The translations under genes were made by a program, and so were the position numbers. The notes beneath the pieces are model-generated. The model was not told where the DNA came from. It saw nothing but the letters and a program-made list of their open reading frames with translations, and did not search any database. A stretch of 64,000 nucleotides of DNA from Bradyrhizobium sp. 138 (lineage in GTDB: Bacteria > Pseudomonadota > Alphaproteobacteria > Rhizobiales > Xanthobacteraceae), in contig NZ_JADPKT010000022.1 of NCBI RefSeq assembly GCF_023074075.1, positions 472,405-536,404 on the forward strand, given 5' to 3'. Each line of letters starts with the position of its first letter. Positions within the stretch are counted from its first letter, which is position 1. Below are positions 47,934-55,501 of the stretch, in pieces.

Positions 47934-49157
47934 CTACTTCTTCACCAGCGGACAGGCGCTTTCCGAGAGCGGCCTGAAGGCCTGGTCTGCGGCCGTCGTG
48001 CCGACCAGCTTGTAGTAGTCCCACGGCCCCTTGGATTCCTCGGGCTTCTTGACCTCGAACAGATAGGCGGGATGGAGCTTGCGGCCATCCGCGCGGATCG
48101 TGCCCTTGCCGAACAGTGGATCATCCGTCGGCATTTCCTTCATCTTGGCGACCACCTTGGCGCCATCGTGCGGATTGCCACCCAACGCTTCCAGCGTCTT
48201 GAAATAATGGATCAGGCCCGAATAGACGCCGGCCTGCACCATCGAAGGCATCGCCTTGTTCTTCATCTTTTCGGAGAAGCGCTTGGCGAAGGCCCGCGTG
48301 CCGTCGTTCAAATCCCAATAGAAGGTCTCGGTGAAGTTCAGCCCCTGCGCCACTTTCAATCCGAGTGCATGGACGTCGGTGATGAACAGCAGAAGCCCGG
48401 CGAGCTTCTGACCGCCTCCGACGATGCCGAATTCCGCCGCCTGCTTGATCGTGTTGGTGGTGTCGCCACCGGCGTTTGCCATACCGATGATCTTGGCTTT
48501 CGATGCCTGCGCCTGCAGGAGGAACGAGGAGAAGTCGGCGGTATTGAGCGGATGCTTGACGCCTCCGATCACCTTACCGCCTGATTTGACCACCACCGCG
48601 GCGGTGTCCCGCTCGAGCGCGTGACCAAAGGCGTAGTCGGCGGTCAGAAAGTACCAGGTGTCGCCGCCGGCCTTCACGAGCGCCTGTCCCGTGCTGTTGG
48701 CCAGCATGTAGGTGTCGTAGACCCAGTGGACCGTGTTCGGCGAACATTGCGCGTTTGTCAGATCGGAGGTCGCCGCTCCCGTGTCGATCAGAACCGAATT
48801 CTTTTCCCTGACGACATTGTTCACCGCCAGCGCGACGCCGGAGTTCAGCACGTCCATGAAGACGTCGACCTTCTCGACATCGATCCACTGCCGCGCGATC
48901 GCGGTGCCGATGTCGGGCTTGTTCTGATGGTCGGCGGAGATGAGATCGAGCTTCCAACCCTTGGCTGCAAGCCCGGAATCCTCGATCGCCATCTGCGCGG
49001 CCAGCGTCGAGCCGGGACCTCCAAGGTCGGCGTAGAGTCCGGAGTTGTCGGTGAGCACGCCGATCTTGATGGTCTTGTCCTGCGCCATCGCGCCGCTTGT
49101 AGTGGCAAGTGCCAGCGCGGTGCCGAGCAAAAATGAAGCAATCGACCGGGTGTTCAT
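47934..49157 (-). CDS. ABC transporter substrate-binding protein of the liv operon
   Basis: 407-residue periplasmic binding protein: signal peptide (SFLLGTALALATTSGAMAQD) and mature KIGVLTDNSGLYADLGGPG, DHQNKPDIGTAIARQWIDVE, FLTADYAFGHALERDTAAVV. It shares long blocks with the orphan binding protein at 33455-34681. Here all membrane and ATPase components are next to it. The ligand is not determined; the type-1 binding fold of this family takes up amino acids, amides and small aromatics. Confidence 0.93.
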   Translation of the reverse strand: MNTRSIASFLLGTALALATTSGAMAQDKTIKIGVLTDNSGLYADLGGPGSTLAAQMAIEDSGLAAKGWKLDLISADHQNKPDIGTAIARQWIDVEKVDVFMDVLNSGVALAVNNVVREKNSVLIDTGAATSDLTNAQCSPNTVHWVYDTYMLANSTGQALVKAGGDTWYFLTADYAFGHALERDTAAVVVKSGGKVIGGVKHPLNTADFSSFLLQAQASKAKIIGMANAGGDTTNTIKQAAEFGIVGGGQKLAGLLLFITDVHALGLKVAQGLNFTETFYWDLNDGTRAFAKRFSEKMKNKAMPSMVQAGVYSGLIHYFKTLEALGGNPHDGAKVVAKMKEMPTDDPLFGKGTIRADGRKLHPAYLFEVKKPEESKGPWDYYKLVGTTAADQAFRPLSESACPLVKK

Positions 49158-49207
49158 GCGGTTTCCCTCTCTAAATATTCTCGATGGTTCTAACTTCTGT
49201 GGCAGTT

Positions 49208-49954
49208 CTAGACGCCAAGATAGGTGTGCAGCTTGTCCATGTTCGCGGCAAGCTCGGCGTTGGAAAACCCGTCAATGATCTTGCCGTGCTCGACCACGTA
49301 ATAGCGGTCGGCCACGGTCGATGCGAACCGGAAGTTCTGCTCGACCAGAAGGATGGTGAACCCCTCCTTCTTGAGCCGCGCAATGGTGTGGCCGATCTGC
49401 TGAATGATCACGGGCGCAAGGCCCTCGGTCGGCTCGTCCAGCATCAGGAAACTGGCGCCGGTGCGCAGGATGCGCGCGATCGCCAGCATCTGCTGCTCAC
49501 CGCCCGATAGCTTGGTGCCCTGGCTGTTGAGCCGCTCCTTCAGGTTCGGAAACAGATCGAAGATCTGGTCGAGCGGCAGTCCGCCTTCGCGGACCACCGG
49601 CGGCAGCATCAGGTTCTCCCGCACGTCGAGACTGGAGAATATCCCCCGCTCCTCCGGGCAGAACGCGATGCCCATACGCGCGATCTTGTCGGAGGTCGCG
49701 CGGATGATCTCCTGGGTGTTGAACTTCACCGAGCCGGTGCGCTTGCCGATGATGCCCATGATCGACTTCAGCGTGGTCGTCTTGCCGGCGCCATTGCGCC
49801 CGAGCAGCGTGACGACCTCGCCCGCGTTTACGTCGAAATTGATCCCGTGCAGGATGTGGGACTCGCCGTACCAAGCCTCCAGGTTGCGGACCTGAAGGAT
49901 GTTGCCGCCGGTTGCAGCCTTGGCCGGAGCCTCGGCAATCGCAGTGTCAGGCAT
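49208..49954 (-). CDS. livF: Branched-chain amino acid ABC transporter ATPase LivF
   Basis: 248 residues from ATG 49954, which overlaps the end of livG by eight bases; an upstream codon at 49990 is unlikely. Walker A is LLGRNGAGKTTTLKSIMGII, the signature is GGEQQMLAIARILRTG, and Walker B LMLDEPTEGLAP. The shorter C-terminus places it as LivF rather than LivG. It powers uptake together with LivG, LivH and LivM. Confidence 0.94.
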   Translation of the reverse strand: MPDTAIAEAPAKAATGGNILQVRNLEAWYGESHILHGINFDVNAGEVVTLLGRNGAGKTTTLKSIMGIIGKRTGSVKFNTQEIIRATSDKIARMGIAFCPEERGIFSSLDVRENLMLPPVVREGGLPLDQIFDLFPNLKERLNSQGTKLSGGEQQMLAIARILRTGASFLMLDEPTEGLAPVIIQQIGHTIARLKKEGFTILLVEQNFRFASTVADRYYVVEHGKIIDGFSNAELAANMDKLHTYLGV

Positions 49955-50702
49955 GACCGGCTCCCAAGTAAGCTTCCTTGACGCGCTCATCCTTGGTGAG
50001 CTCGCTGTAATGGCCTTGCGCGAGCACCTGCCCGCGCGTCAGCACGGTGATGATGTCGGAGAGGTTGGCTACGACGCTCAAATTATGCTCGACCATCAGG
50101 ATGGTATATTTCGCGGAGATGCGCTTGATCAGCGCCGCGATCTTGTCGATGTCCTCGTGGCCCATGCCGGCCATCGGCTCATCCAGCAGCATCATCTCCG
50201 GGTCGAGCGCGAGCGTGGTTGCGATCTCCAGTGCACGCTTGCGCCCATAGGGCATCTCGACCGCGGGCGTGCTGGCAAACTCGCTGAGGCCGACATCGTT
50301 CAACAATTCGCGCGCGCGATCGTTGAAGCGGTTGAGCACCGACTTGGAACGCCAGAAATCGAACGAAGAGCCGTGCTGGCGCTGAAGCGCGACACGGACG
50401 TTCTCCAGCGCGGTGAGATGGGGAAACACCGCTGAAATCTGGAACGAACGAACAAGCCCCAGGCGGGCCACGTCAGCCGGCGCCATCGCGGTGATGTCCT
50501 GCCCCTTGTACAGGATCTTTCCGGCAGACGGTTTGAGGAACTTGGTCAGAAGATTGAAGCAGGTCGTCTTGCCGGCCCCATTCGGGCCGATCAACGCATG
50601 AATGCTCCCACGGCGAACCTTGAGCGCAACGTCGCGGACGGCGAAGAAGCCCGCGAACTCCTTGGTCAAGCCTTCCGTTTCGAGAATAAACTCATCGGCC
50701 AA
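49947..50702 (-). CDS. livG: Branched-chain amino acid ABC transporter ATPase LivG
   Basis: 251 residues. Walker A GPNGAGKTTCFNLLTKFLKP, the signature region EMPYGRKRALEIATTLALDP (here not the common LSGGQ, as is usual for LivG), Walker B MLLDEPMAGMGHED. The switch histidine is in MVEHNLSVVANLSD. It is the first gene of the liv operon. Confidence 0.94.
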   Translation of the reverse strand: MADEFILETEGLTKEFAGFFAVRDVALKVRRGSIHALIGPNGAGKTTCFNLLTKFLKPSAGKILYKGQDITAMAPADVARLGLVRSFQISAVFPHLTALENVRVALQRQHGSSFDFWRSKSVLNRFNDRARELLNDVGLSEFASTPAVEMPYGRKRALEIATTLALDPEMMLLDEPMAGMGHEDIDKIAALIKRISAKYTILMVEHNLSVVANLSDIITVLTRGQVLAQGHYSELTKDERVKEAYLGAGHA

Positions 50703-51056
50703 ACAGATTTCCCCCTGCCCGCGCTAACTGCGTGGCTATCCTTGTTGCTTCGCTTTCCGGAGGCCTTGGAGCCTATCCTTGGAGCCCATCCGGAACGCCG
50801 CCTCCGGGCGCGGAATATGCCGGAGGTGACGGGGGTTAGGCAAGGCGGAAAGCTGAGCAGATCAGGCCTCCGGCCGGGATACAAATGCTCCCTTAGTCGG
50901 AGATGTTTGATGTCGTGCCTGCCCAGCCTCCCGGTTCGCGAAGGCACCGGTCGTCAAGCCGTCGTTAACGGTGTTTCGTCTGGCGCGCCAGCCTTCATCA
51001 AAAATTTTCCCGCAAGCGGGATCATGCGCGGGTTTTGACGTTCCGGGAATATTGTC
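50703..51056. other. Intergenic region upstream of the liv operon
   Basis: 354 bases without a convincing gene. They should contain the liv promoter on the minus strand. Visible structure: short inverted repeats around CCTCCGGGCGCGG...CCGGAGG and a CCCGCAAGCGGG hairpin with A/T tracts on both sides (about 50999-51022). No operator family was recognised. Confidence 0.35.
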
Positions 51057-51698
51057 TTGGATTTCGCAAGCGCCGCTCCTTCCGTCGTCAAGTCGATCAG
51101 GCAGCGTGATCTCCTGAACACCTGGCTGCGACTCTACGCACGCCAGCAGACCGCGCCGGCGGTCTGGGAGTATCAGCCTGCGCGGCTCGAGGAAGAGCTG
51201 TCCGATCTCATCTATTACACGGTGGACGCTGCGACGCCGGCGCCGCGCCTCACCATCCAGAGCGAAAACACCCGCATCTCGCGCGCCTATGGCCATACCG
51301 GTAGGGGCGTTCTGCTCGACGATTATCTCGGGCCGCGACTCGCGCCGTTCGTGATGCCGATCTATCACGAATGCGTGGCGCGCGCCCTGCCGGTCTACAG
51401 CGTTGCCGATGTCGACGACATCTACGGGCGCATCGTCGCGTATGAACGGCTGCTGCTGCCTTTTCAGACCGACGGCACGGTCTGTCACGTCATCGCCTCG
51501 GTCAAGACCTTCTGCGAGGACGGTGGCTTCGAGATCAAGGACCTGATGCGCGGAAATGACGCGCTGCCGCGTCCAAAGCTGCGCGCCGTGATCGACCGCG
51601 AGCTCTTCCATCGCGCACCTGGTCGCATCGCGACGGCCGAATTGGTCGAACTCGCGGACCAGCCCGGCGTCACCACCGAGATCATCGAGCTGAACTAG
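51057..51698 (+). CDS. PAS-fold protein (PAS_5 type)
   Basis: 213 residues from a TTG start at 51057 with GGGA upstream. The sequence (LLNTWLRLYARQQTAPAVWE, ELSDLIYYTVDA, GVLLDDYLGPRLAPFVMPIY, FQTDGTVCHVIASVKTF) matches the stand-alone alphaproteobacterial PAS proteins without an output domain. The first half carries the PAS core. Ligand and partner unknown. It ends three bases before the convergent ArsC-family gene. Confidence 0.78.
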   Translation: MDFASAAPSVVKSIRQRDLLNTWLRLYARQQTAPAVWEYQPARLEEELSDLIYYTVDAATPAPRLTIQSENTRISRAYGHTGRGVLLDDYLGPRLAPFVMPIYHECVARALPVYSVADVDDIYGRIVAYERLLLPFQTDGTVCHVIASVKTFCEDGGFEIKDLMRGNDALPRPKLRAVIDRELFHRAPGRIATAELVELADQPGVTTEIIELN

Positions 51699-51701
51699 CG
51701 C

Positions 51702-52061
51702 TCAGTGCGATTTGGCGCCGACTTCCTTGGCATAGATGTCCGGCTTGAAGCCGACCAGCAGCTTGTCGCCGATTTCCAGCACCGGCCGCTTGATCATCGA
51801 TGGTTGCGCTAGCATCAGCGCCAGCGCCTTCTTCTCACTCAAGCCTTCCTTGTCGGAATCGGGGAGCTTCTTGAAGGTCGTCCCGGCGCGATTGAGCAGC
51901 GTCTCCCAGCCGACCTTGTCGCTCCACTGCTTGAGCTTATCCTTTTCCACGCCCGCCGCCTTGTAGTCGTGAAACGCGTAGGGCACGCCATTCGTGTCGA
52001 GCCAGGCGCGCGCCTTCTTCATGGTGTCGCAGTTCTTGATGCCGTAGATGATGTTGGGCAA
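51702..52061 (-). CDS. ArsC/Spx family thioredoxin-fold protein
   Basis: 119 residues from TTG 52061 (AGGAA upstream); ATG 52082 is the alternative. IIYGIKNCDTMKKARAWL has one cysteine in the family position (CxxT, no CxxC). It is followed by VPYAFHDYKAAGVEKDKLKQ and AQPSMIKRPVLEIGDKLLVG with the conserved arginine of the RPV motif. This is the YffB branch of the ArsC-like family. Arsenate reduction is not implied; glutathione-dependent reductase is possible. Confidence 0.88.
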   Translation of the reverse strand: MPNIIYGIKNCDTMKKARAWLDTNGVPYAFHDYKAAGVEKDKLKQWSDKVGWETLLNRAGTTFKKLPDSDKEGLSEKKALALMLAQPSMIKRPVLEIGDKLLVGFKPDIYAKEVGAKSH

Positions 52062-52165
52062 GACGTTCCTCGCGCATGGCATATCGTGATGGACGTGCCG
52101 TTGTACGAAACTCCGGTTCGCGCGACAATATTGCGAACGACGCCAACCCGCCGAACGGACATCCC

Positions 52166-52537
52166 ATGCACGTCACCCACGATCCCGCAGCCGCCGCCAC
52201 GCCGACCATCGACTTCAACAGCTTTCTCGCGGTCGATATCCGCATCGGGACCATCGTCGATGCCAAGCCGTTCCCGGAGGCGCGCAAGCCGTCCCTTCGG
52301 CTCTGGATCGACTTCGGCCCGGCAATCGGCGTCCGGAAAAGCTCGGCGCAGATCACCGAGAACCATCCGCTCGAGACGCTGGTGGGGCAGCAGGTCGCCG
52401 CCGTCGTCAATTTCCCGCCGCGCCAGATCGGACCTGTGATCTCGGAGGTGCTGACGCTCGGTTTCCCCGATGCCGACGGCAAGGTCGTGCTGGTGCAGCC
52501 GAGCAAGCCGGTGCCGAACGGCGGACGGCTGTTCTAG
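52166..52537 (+). CDS. csaA: CsaA-like tRNA-binding chaperone
   Basis: 123 residues with one OB-fold tRNA-binding domain (AVDIRIGTIVDAKPFPEARK, then VRKSSAQITENHPLETLVGQ and AVVNFPPRQIGPVISEVL). The pattern RxGTI...FPEAR...SSAQIT...NFPPR is the CsaA signature; Bacillus CsaA binds unfolded export proteins, and related domains bind tRNA. The start at 52166 matches homologues; the frame extends upstream without a start context. Divergent from the ArsC-like gene. Confidence 0.9.
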   Translation: MHVTHDPAAAATPTIDFNSFLAVDIRIGTIVDAKPFPEARKPSLRLWIDFGPAIGVRKSSAQITENHPLETLVGQQVAAVVNFPPRQIGPVISEVLTLGFPDADGKVVLVQPSKPVPNGGRLF

Positions 52538-52544
52538 ATACGAG

Positions 52545-53246
52545 TTACGGCCGCTGCGGAATGTGCAGCCCGCGTTGCACCGCCGGACGCGCAAGCCCGC
52601 GTTCGAGCCAGGCACCGACCGATTTGAATTGGGTGAATTCGACGAGATCACCGGCGCCGTAGAAGCCGATGAGATTGCGCACCCAGCCGAGCATGGAGAT
52701 GTCGGCAATGGTGTAGTCATCCATGAACCATTGCCGTCCCGCCAGATGCATCTCCATCACGCCGAGCAAGCGCTTGGCTTCGGCGACGTAGCGGTCACGG
52801 GGCCGCTTGTCCTCAAAATCCTTGCCGGCGAATTTGTGGAAGAAGCCGACCTGGCCGAACATCGGCCCGACGTTGCCCATCTGGAAGTGTAGCCATTGCA
52901 GCGTCTGGTAGCGGCGCACGGCATCCTCAGGCAGGAGCTGGCCGGTCTTCTCGGCGAGGTATTGCAGGATCGCGCCGGACTCGAACAGCGGCAGCGGCCT
53001 GCCGCCGGGACCGTTGGGGTCGAGGATCGCCGGGATCTTGCCGTTCGGATTGAGCGACACAAATTCCGCCGTCTTCTGGTCGTCCTTGCCGAAATCGACG
53101 AGATGGACCTCGTAGGGCAGTCCGATCTCCTCCAGCATGATCGAGACCTTGACGCCGTTCGGCGTCGGCAGCGAATAGAGCTGGAGCAGCTCCGGATGCT
53201 TGGCCGGCCAACGCTTGGTGATGGGAAAAGTGGAGAGATCGGGCAT
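52545..53246 (-). CDS. Glutathione S-transferase, YfcG/YghU-like
   Basis: 233 residues. Thioredoxin-like N-terminal domain (LQLYSLPTPNGVKVSIMLEE, with the NGVKV glutathione contact), cis-proline in NGKIPAILDPNG, and ESGAILQYLAEKTG. The helical C-terminal domain has MDDYTIADISMLGWV. The ThrProAsn active-site segment TPNG is typical of the disulfide-reductase-like YfcG branch. The start at 53246 is chosen over the long N-terminal extension. Confidence 0.9.
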   Translation of the reverse strand: MPDLSTFPITKRWPAKHPELLQLYSLPTPNGVKVSIMLEEIGLPYEVHLVDFGKDDQKTAEFVSLNPNGKIPAILDPNGPGGRPLPLFESGAILQYLAEKTGQLLPEDAVRRYQTLQWLHFQMGNVGPMFGQVGFFHKFAGKDFEDKRPRDRYVAEAKRLLGVMEMHLAGRQWFMDDYTIADISMLGWVRNLIGFYGAGDLVEFTQFKSVGAWLERGLARPAVQRGLHIPQRP

Positions 53247-53334
53247 CGGGACCTTTGGTGCATGGACTGTGCGCGCCCAATCTAGGCTAGACGCCGCACG
53301 GCGCAAGTCACTCTTCGTCCCGTCGAGTCCACGC

Positions 53335-53481
53335 TTATGGCGGTAGCGTTGCGATCGCGACCCTCGGCGTCATGGCTTCGTGTTGCAGGCGATACTCGAT
53401 GAACCGTTGGCCTGTGACCAACAGCAGGGCCGTAAAGGCAATCGCGAGCGTTGCGGTCGCCAATTGGCAGACGTCGTACAT
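53335..53481 (-). CDS. Small single-span membrane protein, 48 residues
   Basis: MYDVCQLATATLAIAFTALLLVTGQRFIEYRL begins with a membrane helix at about residues 6-24, followed by a short charged tail. GAGGGACG lies about nine bases before the ATG at 53481. Divergent from the next small gene, with 117 bases between. No family; judged real from composition and the ribosome-binding site. Confidence 0.5.
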   Translation of the reverse strand: MYDVCQLATATLAIAFTALLLVTGQRFIEYRLQHEAMTPRVAIATLPP

Positions 53482-53598
53482 GGCGTTTCGTCCCTCAGCA
53501 GGCTGTTGCCTAAACGTCGGTCTAAGGACCATGTTCCTGCTCCGGATCGAGAATACTGCTACTTTTTCCCGATCGCTGTCGCGTGCGAAGGGACAATT

Positions 53599-53850
53599 AT
53601 GCCTTCCAAGCGTTATCGCCGGATGAGCATCGAAAAGCGCGCCCTGCTCGATCATGCTGAACGGTGTCGGAGCGTCGCCGGCGACCTCGCGCATCGCGAA
53701 GCTGCACGGCGGTTGCGGGCAATGGCCGAGGAGTATGAAAGGAGAGCAGCAAGCCTGAACGACGATGGCGTCTGCCCAAAGCAAGATCGTCATCATCGCG
53801 GCGCTCCAGGAGACAGAAGCGCGCGAGAGATGACCGGCTTCAATAATTGA
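53599..53850 (+). CDS. Small charged helical protein, 83 residues
   Basis: MPSKRYRRMSIEKRALLDHA then a long amphipathic helix (EAARRLRAMAEEYERRAASL), a form common in small rhizobial proteins of unknown role. GGGACA lies before the ATG. The C-terminal 20 residues are less protein-like and overlap the convergent DUF429 gene by eleven bases. Confidence 0.5.
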   Translation: MPSKRYRRMSIEKRALLDHAERCRSVAGDLAHREAARRLRAMAEEYERRAASLNDDGVCPKQDRHHRGAPGDRSAREMTGFNN

Positions 53851-54505
53851 TCTCCATGCGCAATCCCCGCGGGTCGATCTCGTCGCCGCCGACACGCTGC
53901 GTGCTGTCGCGCGCTGCAACCGCGCAGGCGCAGGCATCGATGAGATCGTCGCGGCCGATGCCGGTGCCGTGGCGAAGCGTCAGCCAACGCTCGACCTTGG
54001 TGAAGCCGCGGTCTCTCAGCAGCGCATTGCGCTGCGTTCGGCCGCGCGGCGACGTCTTCGGTTCGAGCCGCATCCGGCCGGCGAGATTCCAGAAGATCAA
54101 TTCCGGATGCGCTTCGCCAATCGTCGCTTGCCGCGTCGACGTCATGGCATCGTCGACCTCTTTGAGCTTGTCCCTGATGTTCCAGAGCTGCGCCGATACG
54201 CCTCTGCCCCCGCCTTCGTGCTCCCAGTAATAGCGATTGGCCGCGGCCATATCCTGGAATGTCCAGAGATCACGGCGCGCGCCGACGAAGACCGCGGGGC
54301 CGATCAATTCGCGCGCATGCAGATCGCAAAGGCGATAGCCGCTCGGATTCAATCCGATCGGCATATCGATCATCGCCCGCGTATGCGGGATCGCGAGCAA
54401 GCGCGTCAGTCCCGGCGAATAATCGAAGCCGTGATCACCGCGCTCGTCGATCCAGGCTGCGACCCAGCCGAAGCGAAATCCGTCGAGGCCGAGATAGTTG
54501 GGCAC
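53840..54505 (-). CDS. DUF429 family protein
   Basis: 221 residues. The N-terminus YLGLDGFRFGWVAAWIDERG has the family Gly-Asp-Gly strand, and AMIDMPIGLNPSGYRLCD follows. The C-terminal region (EAHPELIFWNLAG; GRDDLIDACACAVAARDS) has acidic residues in ribonuclease-H-like positions. DUF429 is thought to be RNase-H-like; nuclease action is unproven. It is divergent from the small RNA locus. Confidence 0.85.
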   Translation of the reverse strand: MPNYLGLDGFRFGWVAAWIDERGDHGFDYSPGLTRLLAIPHTRAMIDMPIGLNPSGYRLCDLHARELIGPAVFVGARRDLWTFQDMAAANRYYWEHEGGGRGVSAQLWNIRDKLKEVDDAMTSTRQATIGEAHPELIFWNLAGRMRLEPKTSPRGRTQRNALLRDRGFTKVERWLTLRHGTGIGRDDLIDACACAVAARDSTQRVGGDEIDPRGLRMEINY

Positions 54506-54545
54506 ATCAGGCGTCCGTCATTCTCAATTTCCACGCGCGCCTCGC

Positions 54546-54574
54546 TTGACATCCGCAGGTTGCGGGCGTATGTC
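54546..54574 (+). promoter_or_regulatory. Sigma-70-type promoter of the small RNA
   Basis: TTGACA (54546-54551), a 17-base spacer and TATGTC (54569-54574). The -35 is a perfect match and the spacing is ideal. A transcript would begin near 54581. No coding gene lies downstream before the terminator. Confidence 0.55.
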
Positions 54575-54580
54575 CCGCGG

Positions 54581-54780
54581 CCTCGCAAGCACTTCCGTTT
54601 GCGACAGACACCATGAACCGAGCGATGCTGTACCGCTACGAAAGAATTGCCCGCATGCCGAATAGCCCCAAGCTATTCGATTGCGCATGCCCGGCTCATG
54701 GGAGCGATCTTGCCTGACCGCAAGATCGACAGTCCGCTTCTCACGGACCCTCCCGAGCCTGCCGCTCCGGAGGGTTTTTT
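54581..54780 (+). ncRNA. Candidate structured small RNA
   Basis: A stretch of about 200 bases between a good promoter and an intrinsic terminator, without an open frame of interest. Successive hairpins: CGAATAGC/GCTATTCG (54659-54679), flanked by two GCATGC copies that can extend it; CGATCTTG/CAAGATCG (54705-54728); GTCCG/CGGAC (54732-54748); then the terminator. Stable tandem stems ending in a T-run are the form of bacterial sRNAs. The family was not recognised, and it was not compared with 6S or other rhizobial sRNAs. It lies just ahead of the Y-RNA/rsr locus, so a regulatory link is possible. Confidence 0.55.
54749..54780 (+). terminator. Intrinsic terminator of the small RNA
   Basis: ACCCTCC...GGAGGGT hairpin followed by TTTTTT (about 54775-54780). 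The T-run is on the plus strand, so it ends rightward transcription coming from the promoter at 54546. It separates the small RNA from the Y-RNA array. Confidence 0.75.
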
Positions 54781-55020
54781 GTTGCCCCCGCGCGGCCCAA
54801 CCGAACAACCCGGCATTGGCCGGAACGGGAGACCCGGATCCCGGGGCTGGCGCTGAGAAGGCGCGTGCCCAAGTGCGCGGGGCCTGCCGGAGGGAACGAG
54901 GCGATGAGCCGGACACCGATGGCAGAGCGAACCCTGAGGGTTCGCAAATGGCGGCGCGTCGACAGCGCCGCGATAGATTTTATGTAATTCGGTTTGCCGC
55001 TGTCATCGCGGCGCAACCGA
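54781..55020 (+). promoter_or_regulatory. Leader / promoter region of the Y-RNA array
   Basis: No gene. It holds two perfect hairpins, GCGAACCC-TGA-GGGTTCGC (54927-54945) and GCGGCGC/GCGCCGC (54951-54971), then an AT-rich patch. Possible promoters: TGGCGC-N5-AGGCG at 54848-54863 (GG and GC in sigma-54 spacing, weak -12), or TCGACA-N18-TGTAAT (54959-54988), a weak sigma-70 type. Neither is convincing. Confidence 0.3.
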
Positions 55021-55202
55021 CGCTGGTGGTGAAGATGTCGGATACTTCTCCACACGGCAAAGCGGGTATGCCTCCCGCCTTTGACACACGCACCGGGATG
55101 CGGCCTCGGAAAAGGTTTGCACGCGGCCCGGCGCAGGATCCGTCCGCAAGGACGGTGACTGTGTTGTCGTCACTGAAAGCCGATATCGCCCGTTCCCCAG
55201 CG
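55021..55202 (+). ncRNA. Y-RNA-like unit A
   Basis: Basal stem CGCTGG/CCAGCG (55021-55026, 55197-55202). Core helix TGGTG/TATCG with the 3' bulge CCCGTTCC between them. A second helix TCGG/CCGA sits above the AAGATG internal loop. The apical part is long and structured (GCGGG...CCCGC arm with a 7-base loop; GTCCGCAAGGAC hairpin) but not clearly tRNA-like. The layout equals that of units B, C and D. Confidence 0.75.
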
Positions 55203-55234
55203 TAGCCATCAAAGGCCGATGCGAAGCATCGGTC

Positions 55235-55316
55235 TGGCGGTGGTGAAGATGTCTGTTACTTCGTCTGTGAAACGACCGCCCGCAAGGGCAGCAACAGCAT
55301 CGCCCGTTCCCCGCCA
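55235..55316 (+). ncRNA. Y-RNA-like unit B (short)
   Basis: Basal stem TGGCGG/CCGCCA (55235-55240, 55311-55316). Core helix TGGTG/CATCG (55241-55245, 55298-55302). Bulge CCCGTTCC. Second helix CTGTT/AACAG over the internal loop AAGATGT. The apical part is short with a GCCC-GCAA-GGGC hairpin. No tRNA-like module. A perfect hairpin (CCGATGC/GCATCGG, 55216-55232) separates it from unit A and may be a processing site. Confidence 0.75.
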
Positions 55317-55323
55317 ACCCCAT

Positions 55324-55483
55324 CACGGTCCGTGGTGAAGATCGCTGTTACTTCGATTCATAATCGAGAGGTCGCGGGTTCGAATCCCGCCCGGTGTACC
55401 ATGCACCGGTAGCTCAGTGGATAGAGCGCTTTCCGGCAAGTTATCGCTTGCCGGGTCTCAGCATCGCCTGTTCCCGGATCGTG
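55324..55483 (+). ncRNA. Y-RNA-like unit C with permuted tRNA-like module
   Basis: Basal stem CACGGTCCG/CGGATCGTG (nine pairs, one G-U). Core helix TGGTG/CATCG, bulge CCTGTTCC, second helix CTG/CAG. Inside, in order: an anticodon-arm-like hairpin with loop TTCATAA, variable region, T arm GCGGG-TTCGAAT-CCCGC, acceptor strand CCGGTGT plus ACCA, one T, acceptor strand GCACCGG, then D arm GCTC-AGTGGATA-GAGC. The tRNA parts are thus in reversed (circularly permuted) order with the acceptor ends joined. A further stem CCGGCAAG/CTTGCCGG follows. It reads as a YrlA-type Y RNA. Confidence 0.8.
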
Positions 55484-55501
55484 ACCCTTTCCGTCGCCAC
55501 C

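Noticed and set aside
51702..52061. Arsenate reductase
   Set aside because: Only the fold and a single cysteine agree; the sequence fits the YffB branch and there are no ars genes nearby.
54699..54714. Sigma-54 promoter TGGGAG-N5-TTGCC
   Set aside because: Spacing fits, but the sequence forms one arm of the perfect CGATCTTG/CAAGATCG hairpin of the small RNA, and a terminator follows within 70 bases. A chance match is more likely.
55324..55483. Ordinary tRNA-Met gene with CAT anticodon
   Set aside because: The 3' half comes before the 5' half, and the element is enclosed in the Y-RNA-type stem shared with three other units. A normal tRNA cannot be formed in this order without rearrangement.
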